The translations under genes were made by a program, and so were the position numbers. From the NCBI GenBank assembly GCA_964636685.1, contig CAZWUK010000045.1, positions 1-18,769 of the forward strand: a stretch of 18,769 nt of DNA, given 5' to 3'. This DNA is from CAZWUK01 sp964636685. Lineage in GTDB: Bacteria; Bacillota; Clostridia; Christensenellales; CAG-138. The notes under the pieces are model-generated. The model saw only the letters and a program-made list of their open reading frames with translations. It did not search any database and was not told the DNA's origin. Positions 6,503 through 13,226 of the stretch are shown here, piece by piece (within the stretch, counting starts at the first letter, position 1; every line of letters starts with the position of its first letter).

Positions 6503-7234
6503 ATGAAAATCGCCATCGTAGAGGATCTCCAATTCGACTTTGAAGCCCTGCGGGACATGCTGGAGAGTTGTCTTCGCGAGCAGAAGGTGCAATGTGAGCT
6601 GTGCTGGTTTCAGACCGGCGAGGCATTTCTGGCAAACTTTGTGCCGGAGCAATATGCGCTGCTGTTTTTAGATATGCTGCTGGGCGACGGTCTGAGCGGC
6701 ATGGACACAGCCCGTGCCGTTCGCGCTGCGGGCTGCCGCATGCCCATCGTTTTCACCACCAGCGAGCGGGATTATGCCTTGGAGGGCTACGAAGTGCAAG
6801 CCATGGACTACCTAATCAAGCCTTACCAACGCTCCCGACTTGCGGCGGTGCTGACGCGGGTTGTGACGGCTTCACGCGCGCGACGGTATCTGACCGTGCC
6901 AATAGGCCGCGATCACAAGTGCCTTTGCAGTGACGATTTGGTATGGGCGGAAACCCGGAATCACGTTGTGGAGCTTCAGCTGCTGGGCGGCGAAACGGTG
7001 CGCGTCTCCCAGAGCTTTGAAGAATTTTCCCAGCTGCTGCCGCCGCTACTGCAATTTCAGTGCTGCTGCAGGGGCGTCATCGTCAATCTAGCATATGTGG
7101 ATAGCCTGCAGGGCAATGTTTTTTTGTTGCAGGACGGTCGCCGAGTTCCGGTGAGCCGGTCAAAGCGCCCTGAAATGCAACGGCTTTTGTCCGACTATGC
7201 GCTCTCCAAAACCAGAGAGGAGATGGGTCTATGA
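6503..7234 (+). CDS. LytTR-family response regulator (rightward pair)
   Basis: A 243-residue response regulator, a distant paralogue of the one at 5147-5881. The receiver domain (1-120) has acidic E7-D8, phospho-acceptor Asp57 in LLFLDMLLGDG, switch Thr85/Thr86 and Lys106-Pro107, so it looks active. The LytTR DNA-binding domain spans about 128-232 (WAETRNHVVELQ and CCCRGVIVNLAYVDSL are recognisable strands and helix). GGAAGG lies 10 bases before the ATG. The stop overlaps the start of its kinase by 4 bp (ATGA), giving translational coupling. A sigma-A promoter at 6435-6463 overlapped by a dyad probably controls it. The tandem LytTR-type site in the shared spacer may also be its target. Confidence 0.93.
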   Translation: MKIAIVEDLQFDFEALRDMLESCLREQKVQCELCWFQTGEAFLANFVPEQYALLFLDMLLGDGLSGMDTARAVRAAGCRMPIVFTTSERDYALEGYEVQAMDYLIKPYQRSRLAAVLTRVVTASRARRYLTVPIGRDHKCLCSDDLVWAETRNHVVELQLLGGETVRVSQSFEEFSQLLPPLLQFQCCCRGVIVNLAYVDSLQGNVFLLQDGRRVPVSRSKRPEMQRLLSDYALSKTREEMGL

Positions 7235-8550
7235 CCGGGGCTGCGCTGTGGGAGCTTTTTTTTTACTGCTGCGTAAACCTGTTGCCGGCGCTGGCGCTCA
7301 CCATTATTACCTGCCGGGATTTTTTAAGATTTTCTCTCAAGACGACCATTGCGCTGTCCGCCGGAGTGCTGCTCTGGTACTTCGGCTGCACGGCGGCCTA
7401 TGATGCGAGAGTCCTCTCTTACCTGACCGTCAACATCGTCCTGAACGCTGCATATATACTGTTCGGCGTTCTCCTGACAAGGGGAAAACCGTGGCAGCTT
7501 TTCTTTGCTCTGGGAATCGTTCTCAACTACGGCAGCGTGTGCGCCATCACGGCGACGGGCGCTTTTTACGCTATTGACCTGCAGGGCGTGGAGTTTGGCT
7601 GGCAAACATCCCTTGTGACGCTGTTCATCGCCGCGATCTTCTGGTTCCTGTACGACTGGCTGTTGGTAAAACGCCTGCGACCCCTGTTCGCGCGGGAGGA
7701 ATCTGAGGGGCTTTGGCGCGTTTTGTGGCTGGTTCCGGCGTTGTTCTGCATCATCCACTACTTCTGCATTTGGACGCAGAGCGGACAGTTTGCCGCGCGT
7801 CCTTTGAACGTGGCTTTTCTGGTCATTCTCAATCTGGGATCTGCGTTTGTATCCTATTTAGTAGCCAATATGGTAGACGAGCGGGCAGAGCGCGGACATC
7901 TGGAGGCTGAAAATCAACGTCTGGCCATGCAAGCGGCGCAGTATGAAAACCTGCGGAGCCGCATGGAGGAAATGCGCGAGGCGCGGCACGATCTCAGACA
8001 ACACCTGCGTCTGATGCAGTCCTATTTGGACGGCAATAATGAAACAGCGTTACGAGAGTATCTGAAGGCCTACGGGCAGACGCTCCCTGCCGACACCGGC
8101 ATGCACTACTGCGAAAACACGGTGGCGGACACCGTGGTGCGCTATTACGCCGAATTGGCGCAGGCGCAGGGTATTGCCTTCTCGGCACGGCTGGAGCTGT
8201 CGGAGACGCTGTCTCTGCCGGAGCCGGAATTGTGTGTGCTGCTGGGAAACCTGCTGGAAAACGCCTTGGATTCCTGTAAAAAGCACCCGGACGACTCGCC
8301 CTATATCCGCATGGGCGGCCGGCTGGTAGGCTCACGGATGCTGACCGTCATCGTAGACAACTGCCCCGCCGACGAACCGAAACGGGAGCACGGCGCGCTG
8401 CTGTCTTCCAAGCACCTCGGCATTGGAACCGGAACGGCGTCGATTCAGGCTATTGCGAAGCGCTACTGCGGCCAAGCACGGTTTCAGTGGAAAGACGGTG
8501 TATTCTCCGCCGAGGTGGTGCTGACCTTGCCGGAAAAGTCCTTAAGCTAG
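7231..8550 (+). CDS. GHKL-domain sensor histidine kinase (rightward pair)
   Basis: A 439-residue membrane kinase. About six to seven hydrophobic segments fill residues 5-212, followed by a charged coiled-coil linker (about 215-250). The dimerisation motif is ARHDLRQHL with probable phospho-His253. The ATPase domain has the N-box LGNLLENALDSC (338-349) and a G-box with GIGTGTASI (397-405). It is the AgrC-like type that works with LytTR regulators. GAGGAG upstream of the ATG and the 4-bp overlap with the regulator gene fix the start. It differs strongly from the kinase at 3879-5150 in the membrane part, so it probably senses a different signal. There is no clear terminator after it. Confidence 0.92.
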   Translation: MTGAALWELFFYCCVNLLPALALTIITCRDFLRFSLKTTIALSAGVLLWYFGCTAAYDARVLSYLTVNIVLNAAYILFGVLLTRGKPWQLFFALGIVLNYGSVCAITATGAFYAIDLQGVEFGWQTSLVTLFIAAIFWFLYDWLLVKRLRPLFAREESEGLWRVLWLVPALFCIIHYFCIWTQSGQFAARPLNVAFLVILNLGSAFVSYLVANMVDERAERGHLEAENQRLAMQAAQYENLRSRMEEMREARHDLRQHLRLMQSYLDGNNETALREYLKAYGQTLPADTGMHYCENTVADTVVRYYAELAQAQGIAFSARLELSETLSLPEPELCVLLGNLLENALDSCKKHPDDSPYIRMGGRLVGSRMLTVIVDNCPADEPKREHGALLSSKHLGIGTGTASIQAIAKRYCGQARFQWKDGVFSAEVVLTLPEKSLS

Positions 8551-8754
8551 GCATTCCTGCTTGAATCGCAATGGAACGCCTTTGCAAAGGTGCTATCTTG
8601 TATTTCAAGTTCATTTGTTCATTGCAGCCCCTAACGATCTTTCCAATCCGGTATAGGAGGAGTCGAGGTATCGGGAAATGACGTCTGATCCCGGCTCCTG
8701 CCGCCCGTTTTTTATGGGTGGAAGCGTCTGTAAATCCCCGTGCGGCGTATACGT

Positions 8755-8783
8755 TTGACAACGGAAACCATGCTTTCTATAAT
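8755..8783 (+). promoter_or_regulatory. Consensus sigma-A promoter of the beta-CASP RNase gene
   Basis: TTGACA (8755-8760), exactly 17 bp, then TATAAT (8778-8783): a perfect match to the housekeeping promoter consensus. It predicts a transcript start near 8790 and a leader of about 35 bases with AAGGAG at 8813-8818. Strong constitutive expression is expected. Confidence 0.9.
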
Positions 8784-8824
8784 ATAGCTGTAAACAAGAA
8801 TATCCGTGGAATAAGGAGACAACC

Positions 8825-10441
8825 ATGAACCTGACATTTTTAGGAGCGGCACATGAAGTCACCGGAAGCTGCACATATCTGGAAGCATGCGGCAAAAAGA
8901 TCCTGATCGACTACGGAATGGAGCAGGGCGCCGATCTTTATGAGAACGCGCCGCTGCCTGTCCTGCCCCGCGAAGTGGATTACGTTCTGTTGACCCACGC
9001 GCATATCGACCACTCTGGGCTGTTGCCGCTGCTGTACAAAAACAACTTTGCAGGCAAGGTGCATGCAACTGTGACTACTGCGCATCTATGCGATATCATG
9101 CTCCGCGATAGCGCGCACATTCAGATGTTCGAAGCGGAATGGCAAAATCGCAAGCGCCAAAGAAAAGGTGAAAAACCCGTAGAACCACTTTACAACATGA
9201 ACGACGCAGCCGGTATATTGGCTCAGTTTTCAGAGCATCCTTACGATACGAAGGAAGCGCTCTGTCCCGGCATCGATATCCGCTTTACCGACGCCGGTCA
9301 TCTGCTCGGCTCCTCCTCCATCGAACTCTGGATCTCGGAGGACGGCGTCGAGAAGAAGATCGCCTTCTCCGGCGACGTCGGTAACATCAACCAGCCGCTC
9401 CTGCGCGACCCGCAGTTTATCGATACTGCGGATTACGTAGTCATTGAGTCAACCTATGGAAATCGAAAGCATAATCCGCCCGAAAACTATGTCACGTCCC
9501 TAGCGCAGGTTTTGCAGCGCACGTTCGATCGCGGCGGAAACGTTGTCATCCCCTCCTTTGCCGTCGGCAGGACGCAGGAAATGCTTTACTTTATCCGCGA
9601 AATCAAGCAGCGGGGACTTGTCAAGGGTCATGACGGATTCCCGGTATACGTTGACAGTCCGCTGGCAATCGAAGCGACAAAGGTGTTTGTCAGAAACGCC
9701 GCGTTTTGTTATGACGAGGAGGCATCGACGCTTCTTGCTCAGGGCGTCAACCCACTGCAATTTGGCGGGCTTACAACCGCCTCTACACCCGATGAATCCA
9801 TTGCCATCAACACCGATCCGATTCCCAAGGTCATTTTGTCGGCAAGCGGCATGTGCGAAGCGGGGCGCATCAAGCACCATCTCAAGCACAATTTGTGGCG
9901 TCCAGAAAGCACCGTATTGTTTGTCGGCTATCAGGCAAACGGTACGATTGGCCGATCTCTTGTGGACGGCGCGCGACAGGTCAAGCTTTTTGGCGAGGAG
10001 ATCGAGGTCAACGCAGAGATTCTTCAGCTCCCCGGTGTAAGCGGTCACGGCGACATGGAGGAATTGTCCAGCTGGATCGTTCACCTTTCGCCAAAGCCGA
10101 CACGCGTTTTTGTCAATCACGGTGAAGACGCCGTCTGCGATGAATTTGCAAAGCACTTGCAGGATACGTTTGGCATTGACAGCTACGCGCCTTATTCCGG
10201 AACAAAATTTGATCTTGCGCAAAACAAGCTGCTCTATGAAGCCGCGCCAAAGCGTCTGGCCGAGCAGATTCGCACGCCCCTTTCCATCGGTCAGACCGCT
10301 GGAAAGAGCGCCTATGGAAAGCTCATTCTCGCCGTGGAACGACTGGTCGAGTTGATGAACCACAGCCGCGGCCGCGCGAATGCGGATCTCGAGAAGCTTT
10401 CCAGAAAAATCAACGATCTTTGCAGCGATTGGGAAAAATAG
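8825..10441 (+). CDS. Beta-CASP metallo-beta-lactamase fold ribonuclease
   Basis: A 538-residue MBL-fold hydrolase with beta-CASP and RNA-specificity domains, so probably an RNA-cleaving enzyme. The zinc-site motifs are complete: THAHIDHSG (57-65; His58, His60, Asp62, His63), DAGHLLGSS (His159) and SGDVGN (Asp184). The beta-CASP part holds IESTYGNR (Glu208), KHHLKHN (about 350-356) and SGHGD (407-410), and NHGE near 431-434 supplies the last conserved His. The domain order matches stand-alone bacterial YsgC-type proteins rather than RNase J, which is longer with a different C-terminus. A helical C-terminal tail of about 70 residues (from 470) may aid oligomerisation. It has its own strong promoter and a terminator, so it is monocistronic. 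The natural RNA substrate is not known. Confidence 0.93.
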   Translation: MNLTFLGAAHEVTGSCTYLEACGKKILIDYGMEQGADLYENAPLPVLPREVDYVLLTHAHIDHSGLLPLLYKNNFAGKVHATVTTAHLCDIMLRDSAHIQMFEAEWQNRKRQRKGEKPVEPLYNMNDAAGILAQFSEHPYDTKEALCPGIDIRFTDAGHLLGSSSIELWISEDGVEKKIAFSGDVGNINQPLLRDPQFIDTADYVVIESTYGNRKHNPPENYVTSLAQVLQRTFDRGGNVVIPSFAVGRTQEMLYFIREIKQRGLVKGHDGFPVYVDSPLAIEATKVFVRNAAFCYDEEASTLLAQGVNPLQFGGLTTASTPDESIAINTDPIPKVILSASGMCEAGRIKHHLKHNLWRPESTVLFVGYQANGTIGRSLVDGARQVKLFGEEIEVNAEILQLPGVSGHGDMEELSSWIVHLSPKPTRVFVNHGEDAVCDEFAKHLQDTFGIDSYAPYSGTKFDLAQNKLLYEAAPKRLAEQIRTPLSIGQTAGKSAYGKLILAVERLVELMNHSRGRANADLEKLSRKINDLCSDWEK

Positions 10442-10459
10442 TCTTCGTCTTGAATAAAA

Positions 10460-10493
10460 AAGAGGCGTCGCATTTGAATTTGCGGCGCTTCTT
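10460..10493. terminator. Bidirectional intrinsic terminator between convergent genes
   Basis: AAGAGGCGTCGCA (10460-10472) pairs with TGCGGCGCTTCTT (10481-10493) over 13 positions with two G-U pairs, around an 8-base loop. It lies between the stop of the plus-strand RNase gene (10441) and the stop of the minus-strand GIY-YIG gene (10501). Read leftward it is followed by a T-run (TTTTTT), the stronger direction; read rightward the tail is the weaker TTCTTTGTTGTT. It would end transcripts from both sides. Confidence 0.85.
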
Positions 10494-10500
10494 TGTTGTT

Positions 10501-10812
10501 CTATACGGTTGTATTTTCCGACGCAACGGCTTGCACAAGGCTTTCCTTTTCCGTTCTGGTCATGCGCTTGATTGCAGCTTCTTTTTTGAGAGCGTCAGAG
10601 CGGGAACAGCAGCGTTTGGAAAACAGCAGCGCCACCGGCAAACGGCTTCTGGTATATTTCGCACCCTTTCCGGCATTATGCACCGCAACACGGCGCGGCA
10701 CATCGTCCGTCATACCCGTATAAATCGTGCCGTCTCCGCAGCGCAGCATGTAGACGTAATATGATTTTTCGGCGGTTGCTTCGGCAATCACCGGTTCTCC
10801 CGCAATTGTCAC
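10501..10812 (-). CDS. GIY-YIG nuclease family protein (UPF0213, YhbQ/YazA-like)
   Basis: A 103-residue single-domain protein with the GIY-YIG fold. The core begins YYVYMLRCGDGTIYTG (18-33), where YVY and YTG are the two signature strands; Arg40 or Arg41 and a downstream Glu near residue 82 are the other expected catalytic residues. Members of this group (YhbQ/YazA) are small DNA-acting proteins of uncertain substrate. The start is GTG at 10812, three bases after the stop of the Ntn-hydrolase gene, with GGAG inside the end of that gene as ribosome binding site. The next ATG lies inside the domain, so GTG is the better start. It is the last gene of the leftward group and is closed by the terminator at 10460-10493. 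Confidence 0.9.
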   Translation of the reverse strand: MTIAGEPVIAEATAEKSYYVYMLRCGDGTIYTGMTDDVPRRVAVHNAGKGAKYTRSRLPVALLFSKRCCSRSDALKKEAAIKRMTRTEKESLVQAVASENTTV

Positions 10813-10815
10813 CGT

Positions 10816-12036
10816 TCACTCTCCGCCCAGCAGCCTATTTTTCTTGTTCCAGTAGCGCAGGAATGCCCGGGACGGCTGTCCATCCGGAAAACGCACCCCG
10901 TTCCAAGAGGCGCAAAACGCGCGTTCCTCCCGATCTGCCTCCGACGAAATCGTCGCCATCTGATCGGCATTTGCGGAAATTGCGTCCTGAACCCACTTGT
11001 CCTCCATCCGGTTGCGTTCCGCGTAATACCGTTCCGGCAATCGCTTGCCAATAAAACTGCGGCAAAACCGCTCATGGGTGAGCCAATAGGCGCTTGCCGC
11101 CGGATCTCCCGCCGCAAAAATTGGCGCGACCGGCGCGTTGCCGAACAACCATGGCTTAAAAGCGGAGATGCACGGTGTTGAGCCTCCCGTTGCAAATACC
11201 CGAATGGCGGAGTCCGTCACAAGCACCGCAAGGCTTGCCGTCGTATGATCCCCGATCGCGCCTCCCGCGTGCATGCAGCAGCTGTCCACCGTGCTCCGGC
11301 ATAATGGCGCATCAACGCCGGCTTTATGCGTTCGCAATGCAGAAAGCATCTCCGTCACCGATTGCATGCTCTCCAGAGCGTGCAGCGACTGTCCCCGGCG
11401 GCTTGCCGATCCGGAGAAAAATGAATAGATCGGCTCAAGGTGCCTTTTTCTAAAATTGCATCTCTCGCCGCCGGAATAGATCGTTCCCTCCTCGCCGATG
11501 GAAAGTCGATTGCTGATGGCGTCCCGTTCGCTGCTTCGTACCGCCCACTCCCTTCCGGACGTCTCCAGCACAAACAGCTTCTTTCGATCCAGAATCAGGA
11601 ACGAATTATCATAGTAAAACGCATGATCGAATCCGCAGTTCCCACCTTGTCCATACTGTTCGATCAGCGCAACGATCGTGTTGACCGCGCAATCCGCGCT
11701 TTCGCAGCGTTCCAACGCAATTCGCACAAGATCCATACCGGTAAGCCCGGTTTTTCCATACCGTCCCTTTGTAAACACGGCTTCGTTACCAATGCACACG
11801 CCGCATTCGTTGACGCCCATTTCCGCGCCCCACATCCACACCGGTCGCGATAGCAGCGCGGAAAACGTCGGTTTTGTATGATCTTGAATCGTTTCATACG
11901 TCACGTGCAGCTTCCCATCAACAGACGGCTGCCGCGGTTTATGGTACTCCATCACCTGCGGCTCATTGGGGCTGCGATCGCTGTTTTTTCCAAACAGTAC
12001 CAGCCCTTTTTGGCAGATTCCAAGCGTATCGCACAT
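10816..12036 (-). CDS. Secernin / C69-type Ntn hydrolase (dipeptidase family)
   Basis: A 406-residue protein of the N-terminal nucleophile hydrolase group (secernin, peptidase C69). It starts MCDTLG, so Cys2 would become the N-terminal nucleophile after Met removal. The next conserved patch, GKNSDRSPNEPQ (about 17-28), is the family hallmark, and GAEMGVNECGVCIGNEAVF and GGAIGDHTTASLAVLV are further typical stretches. Known members are cytosolic dipeptidases or have unknown activity. AAGGAG precedes the start ATG, and a small GC hairpin lies just upstream of it. The gene sits 38 bp after the YlmH-like gene and 3 bp before the GIY-YIG gene, so it is probably part of their operon. The link between a peptidase-like protein and RNA-related genes is not explained. 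The family assignment is strong; the substrate is unknown. Confidence 0.88.
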   Translation of the reverse strand: MCDTLGICQKGLVLFGKNSDRSPNEPQVMEYHKPRQPSVDGKLHVTYETIQDHTKPTFSALLSRPVWMWGAEMGVNECGVCIGNEAVFTKGRYGKTGLTGMDLVRIALERCESADCAVNTIVALIEQYGQGGNCGFDHAFYYDNSFLILDRKKLFVLETSGREWAVRSSERDAISNRLSIGEEGTIYSGGERCNFRKRHLEPIYSFFSGSASRRGQSLHALESMQSVTEMLSALRTHKAGVDAPLCRSTVDSCCMHAGGAIGDHTTASLAVLVTDSAIRVFATGGSTPCISAFKPWLFGNAPVAPIFAAGDPAASAYWLTHERFCRSFIGKRLPERYYAERNRMEDKWVQDAISANADQMATISSEADREERAFCASWNGVRFPDGQPSRAFLRYWNKKNRLLGGE

Positions 12037-12051
12037 GTGGCTGCTCCTTTT

Positions 12052-12066
12052 CGGCGCTTTGCGCCG
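12052..12066 (-). promoter_or_regulatory. GC hairpin just upstream of the C69 gene's RBS
   Basis: CGGCGC (12052-12057) and GCGCCG (12061-12066) form a perfect 6-bp hairpin with a 3-base loop. In the leftward transcript it ends two bases before AAGGAG (12049-12044). With no T-run it is not a terminator. It may affect translation or mRNA stability at this internal junction. Confidence 0.35.
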
Positions 12067-12074
12067 CTGAAAAA

Positions 12075-12824
12075 TTACTGGCGAATTCGAATGCGCAGGC
12101 GTCCCTTTTTCGTTTGCTCCGCTCCGGCGGCAAGAAAAAATCTTCCATAGCCTCGGACAGAAACGCTATCGCCTTCCGACAGTGTCGTACCGCCCTTGAG
12201 AATCGTGCGCCCGTCTACAAATACCTTTCCCTGGTTGCACAGGGTTGATGCTGTTTCCCGGGAAATTCGATAGACTCCGGAGATCACCGCATCGATTCGA
12301 AGCGAAGCGACCGTTATTATCGTTTCCGTTTTCTCGCATGACCGCTGCGGCAGCGTATTGGTTTGTTCGCATTCGACCGTCGTATGCCGGACGGTTTTTA
12401 AGTTGGAGCGAATATGTGCCGATACGCTTGGCAGGCAAAATATCCACGCCCGCCCGTCTAACTGCACAATGTCGCCGATCGTATCGCGCTCAATGCCGAG
12501 ATTCATCAACGCGCCGAGAAAATCTCGATGCGTCAGCTCCTCGGAAAACTTTTCCATCGCGGGTTTGCATAAAATGGTTGCAACGCTCTCCGGCAACGCG
12601 TAGCCGCATAGACGTTCGTCGCCAAAGCAAGCGATCTTGCGCTCCGCATTCTCCATGCCTCCAAGCAGCGTCAACGGTACAAAACCAATCTCCCGCCGCA
12701 TCCGCAGCAGAACCTCCTGCTCCGGCAGGGACAGGAACGGCGTCGTGGCATACACGCCGTTTTGATAGGCTCGTTCCGCAAGCTCGGCAAATCGTTTTTG
12801 CAGGCGGATGTCCGTATCTGTCAT
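12075..12824 (-). CDS. ylmH: YlmH-like S4-domain RNA-binding protein
   Basis: A 249-residue protein of the YlmH family. The central hallmark LTHRDFLGALMNLGIERDTI (98-117) followed by GDIV is nearly the family consensus. The C-terminal S4 RNA-binding domain covers about 174-232 (LRIDAVISGVYRISRETAS, GKVFVDGR, EGDSVSVRGYG). Family knowledge: YlmH is found mainly in Gram-positive bacteria, often in the division/ylm cluster, and the S4 domain binds structured RNA; a role in ribosome quality control has been reported for the Bacillus protein. Here it is not in a division cluster but follows Tex and the PPC gene. Its ATG overlaps the PPC stop by 4 bp (ATGA), with GGGGAAG upstream inside the PPC gene. 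It ends 38 bp before the C69 gene. Confidence 0.9.
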   Translation of the reverse strand: MTDTDIRLQKRFAELAERAYQNGVYATTPFLSLPEQEVLLRMRREIGFVPLTLLGGMENAERKIACFGDERLCGYALPESVATILCKPAMEKFSEELTHRDFLGALMNLGIERDTIGDIVQLDGRAWIFCLPSVSAHIRSNLKTVRHTTVECEQTNTLPQRSCEKTETIITVASLRIDAVISGVYRISRETASTLCNQGKVFVDGRTILKGGTTLSEGDSVSVRGYGRFFLAAGAEQTKKGRLRIRIRQ

Positions 12825-13222
12825 GGATCTTCCCCGAATAGCACAAGCTCGTCATACCCTGTGGCGGGATCCTGCTCCACGCCAAACGTCATATTGGAAA
12901 GAACGCCGATCACAAGCTCACAGGTCGTGTTGATAATACAGCCGGTGAGAACATGCCCCCCGACCATAGAAAGATCTTTCTTCGAAAACGCCGCGTGAAC
13001 ATGACACCGCACCGCGCTCACCGTACCGCCGAGCGATACGATCTCGCAAGGCTCATCGAGCTCACGAACGGCAACGCCGGAAGCGTCGCGCAGCCTTGCA
13101 TGGCTGACGCAGCCGACGCCGGACAGAATCACCCCGGCGTGAATACTGTTTTCCTGCGCCGCCACGCGTATTTCGTCGAGTAAATCATCCCCGCGATGAA
13201 GTCTTTTGCAGATTGTTTTCAT
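12821..13222 (-). CDS. PPC/DUF296-domain protein
   Basis: A 133-residue single-domain protein of the PPC (DUF296) family. Family features seen: LHRGDDLLDEI near the start, GVILSGVGCVSHARLRD (31-47), CHVHAAFS and MVGGHVLTGCI. The His residues of the HVH and GGH motifs are the expected metal ligands. Plant relatives are AT-hook DNA-binding proteins, but bacterial stand-alone versions lack the AT-hook, as here, and their role is unclear; DNA binding should not be assumed. The ATG is 4 bp after the Tex stop; its AAGGA lies partly within the Tex TAA and only 2 bases from the ATG, so translation probably depends on reinitiation. It overlaps the YlmH-like gene by 4 bp at its end. Confidence 0.88.
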   Translation of the reverse strand: MKTICKRLHRGDDLLDEIRVAAQENSIHAGVILSGVGCVSHARLRDASGVAVRELDEPCEIVSLGGTVSAVRCHVHAAFSKKDLSMVGGHVLTGCIINTTCELVIGVLSNMTFGVEQDPATGYDELVLFGEDP

Positions 13223-13226
13223 ATCC

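Noticed and set aside
8579..8590. Palindrome CCTTTGCAAAGG after the second kinase
   Set aside because: No loop of usable size and no T-run; could be an operator but nothing else supports it.
8655..8713. Hairpin CGGGA/TCCCG followed later by TTTTTT as a terminator of the second kinase gene
   Set aside because: The T-run starts about 14 bases after the stem, and outer pairing (GGAG/CTCC) leaves a 9-to-1 asymmetric bulge; not a convincing intrinsic terminator.
8640..8740. T-box-like GGGTGG string upstream of the RNase gene
   Set aside because: The rest of the T-box sequence and specifier stem are absent, it lies upstream of the promoter, and the gene is not an amino-acid gene.
9500..10363. Long 287-codon minus-strand frame opposite the beta-CASP RNase gene
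   Set aside because: It is the antisense shadow of a strongly conserved gene, has no ribosome site and no recognisable motif.
10809..10819. ACCGTTCAC, identical to one LytTR-like core
   Set aside because: It lies at a coding junction (C69 stop / GIY-YIG start), has no partner repeat at 20-21 bp and no promoter nearby. Similar ACCGTTCG strings at about 15767 and 16676 are also inside genes, so a single core is not informative.
12245..12841. 198-codon plus-strand frame opposite the YlmH-like gene
   Set aside because: Antisense shadow: low-complexity Arg/Ser/Pro composition, no motif, no ribosome site.
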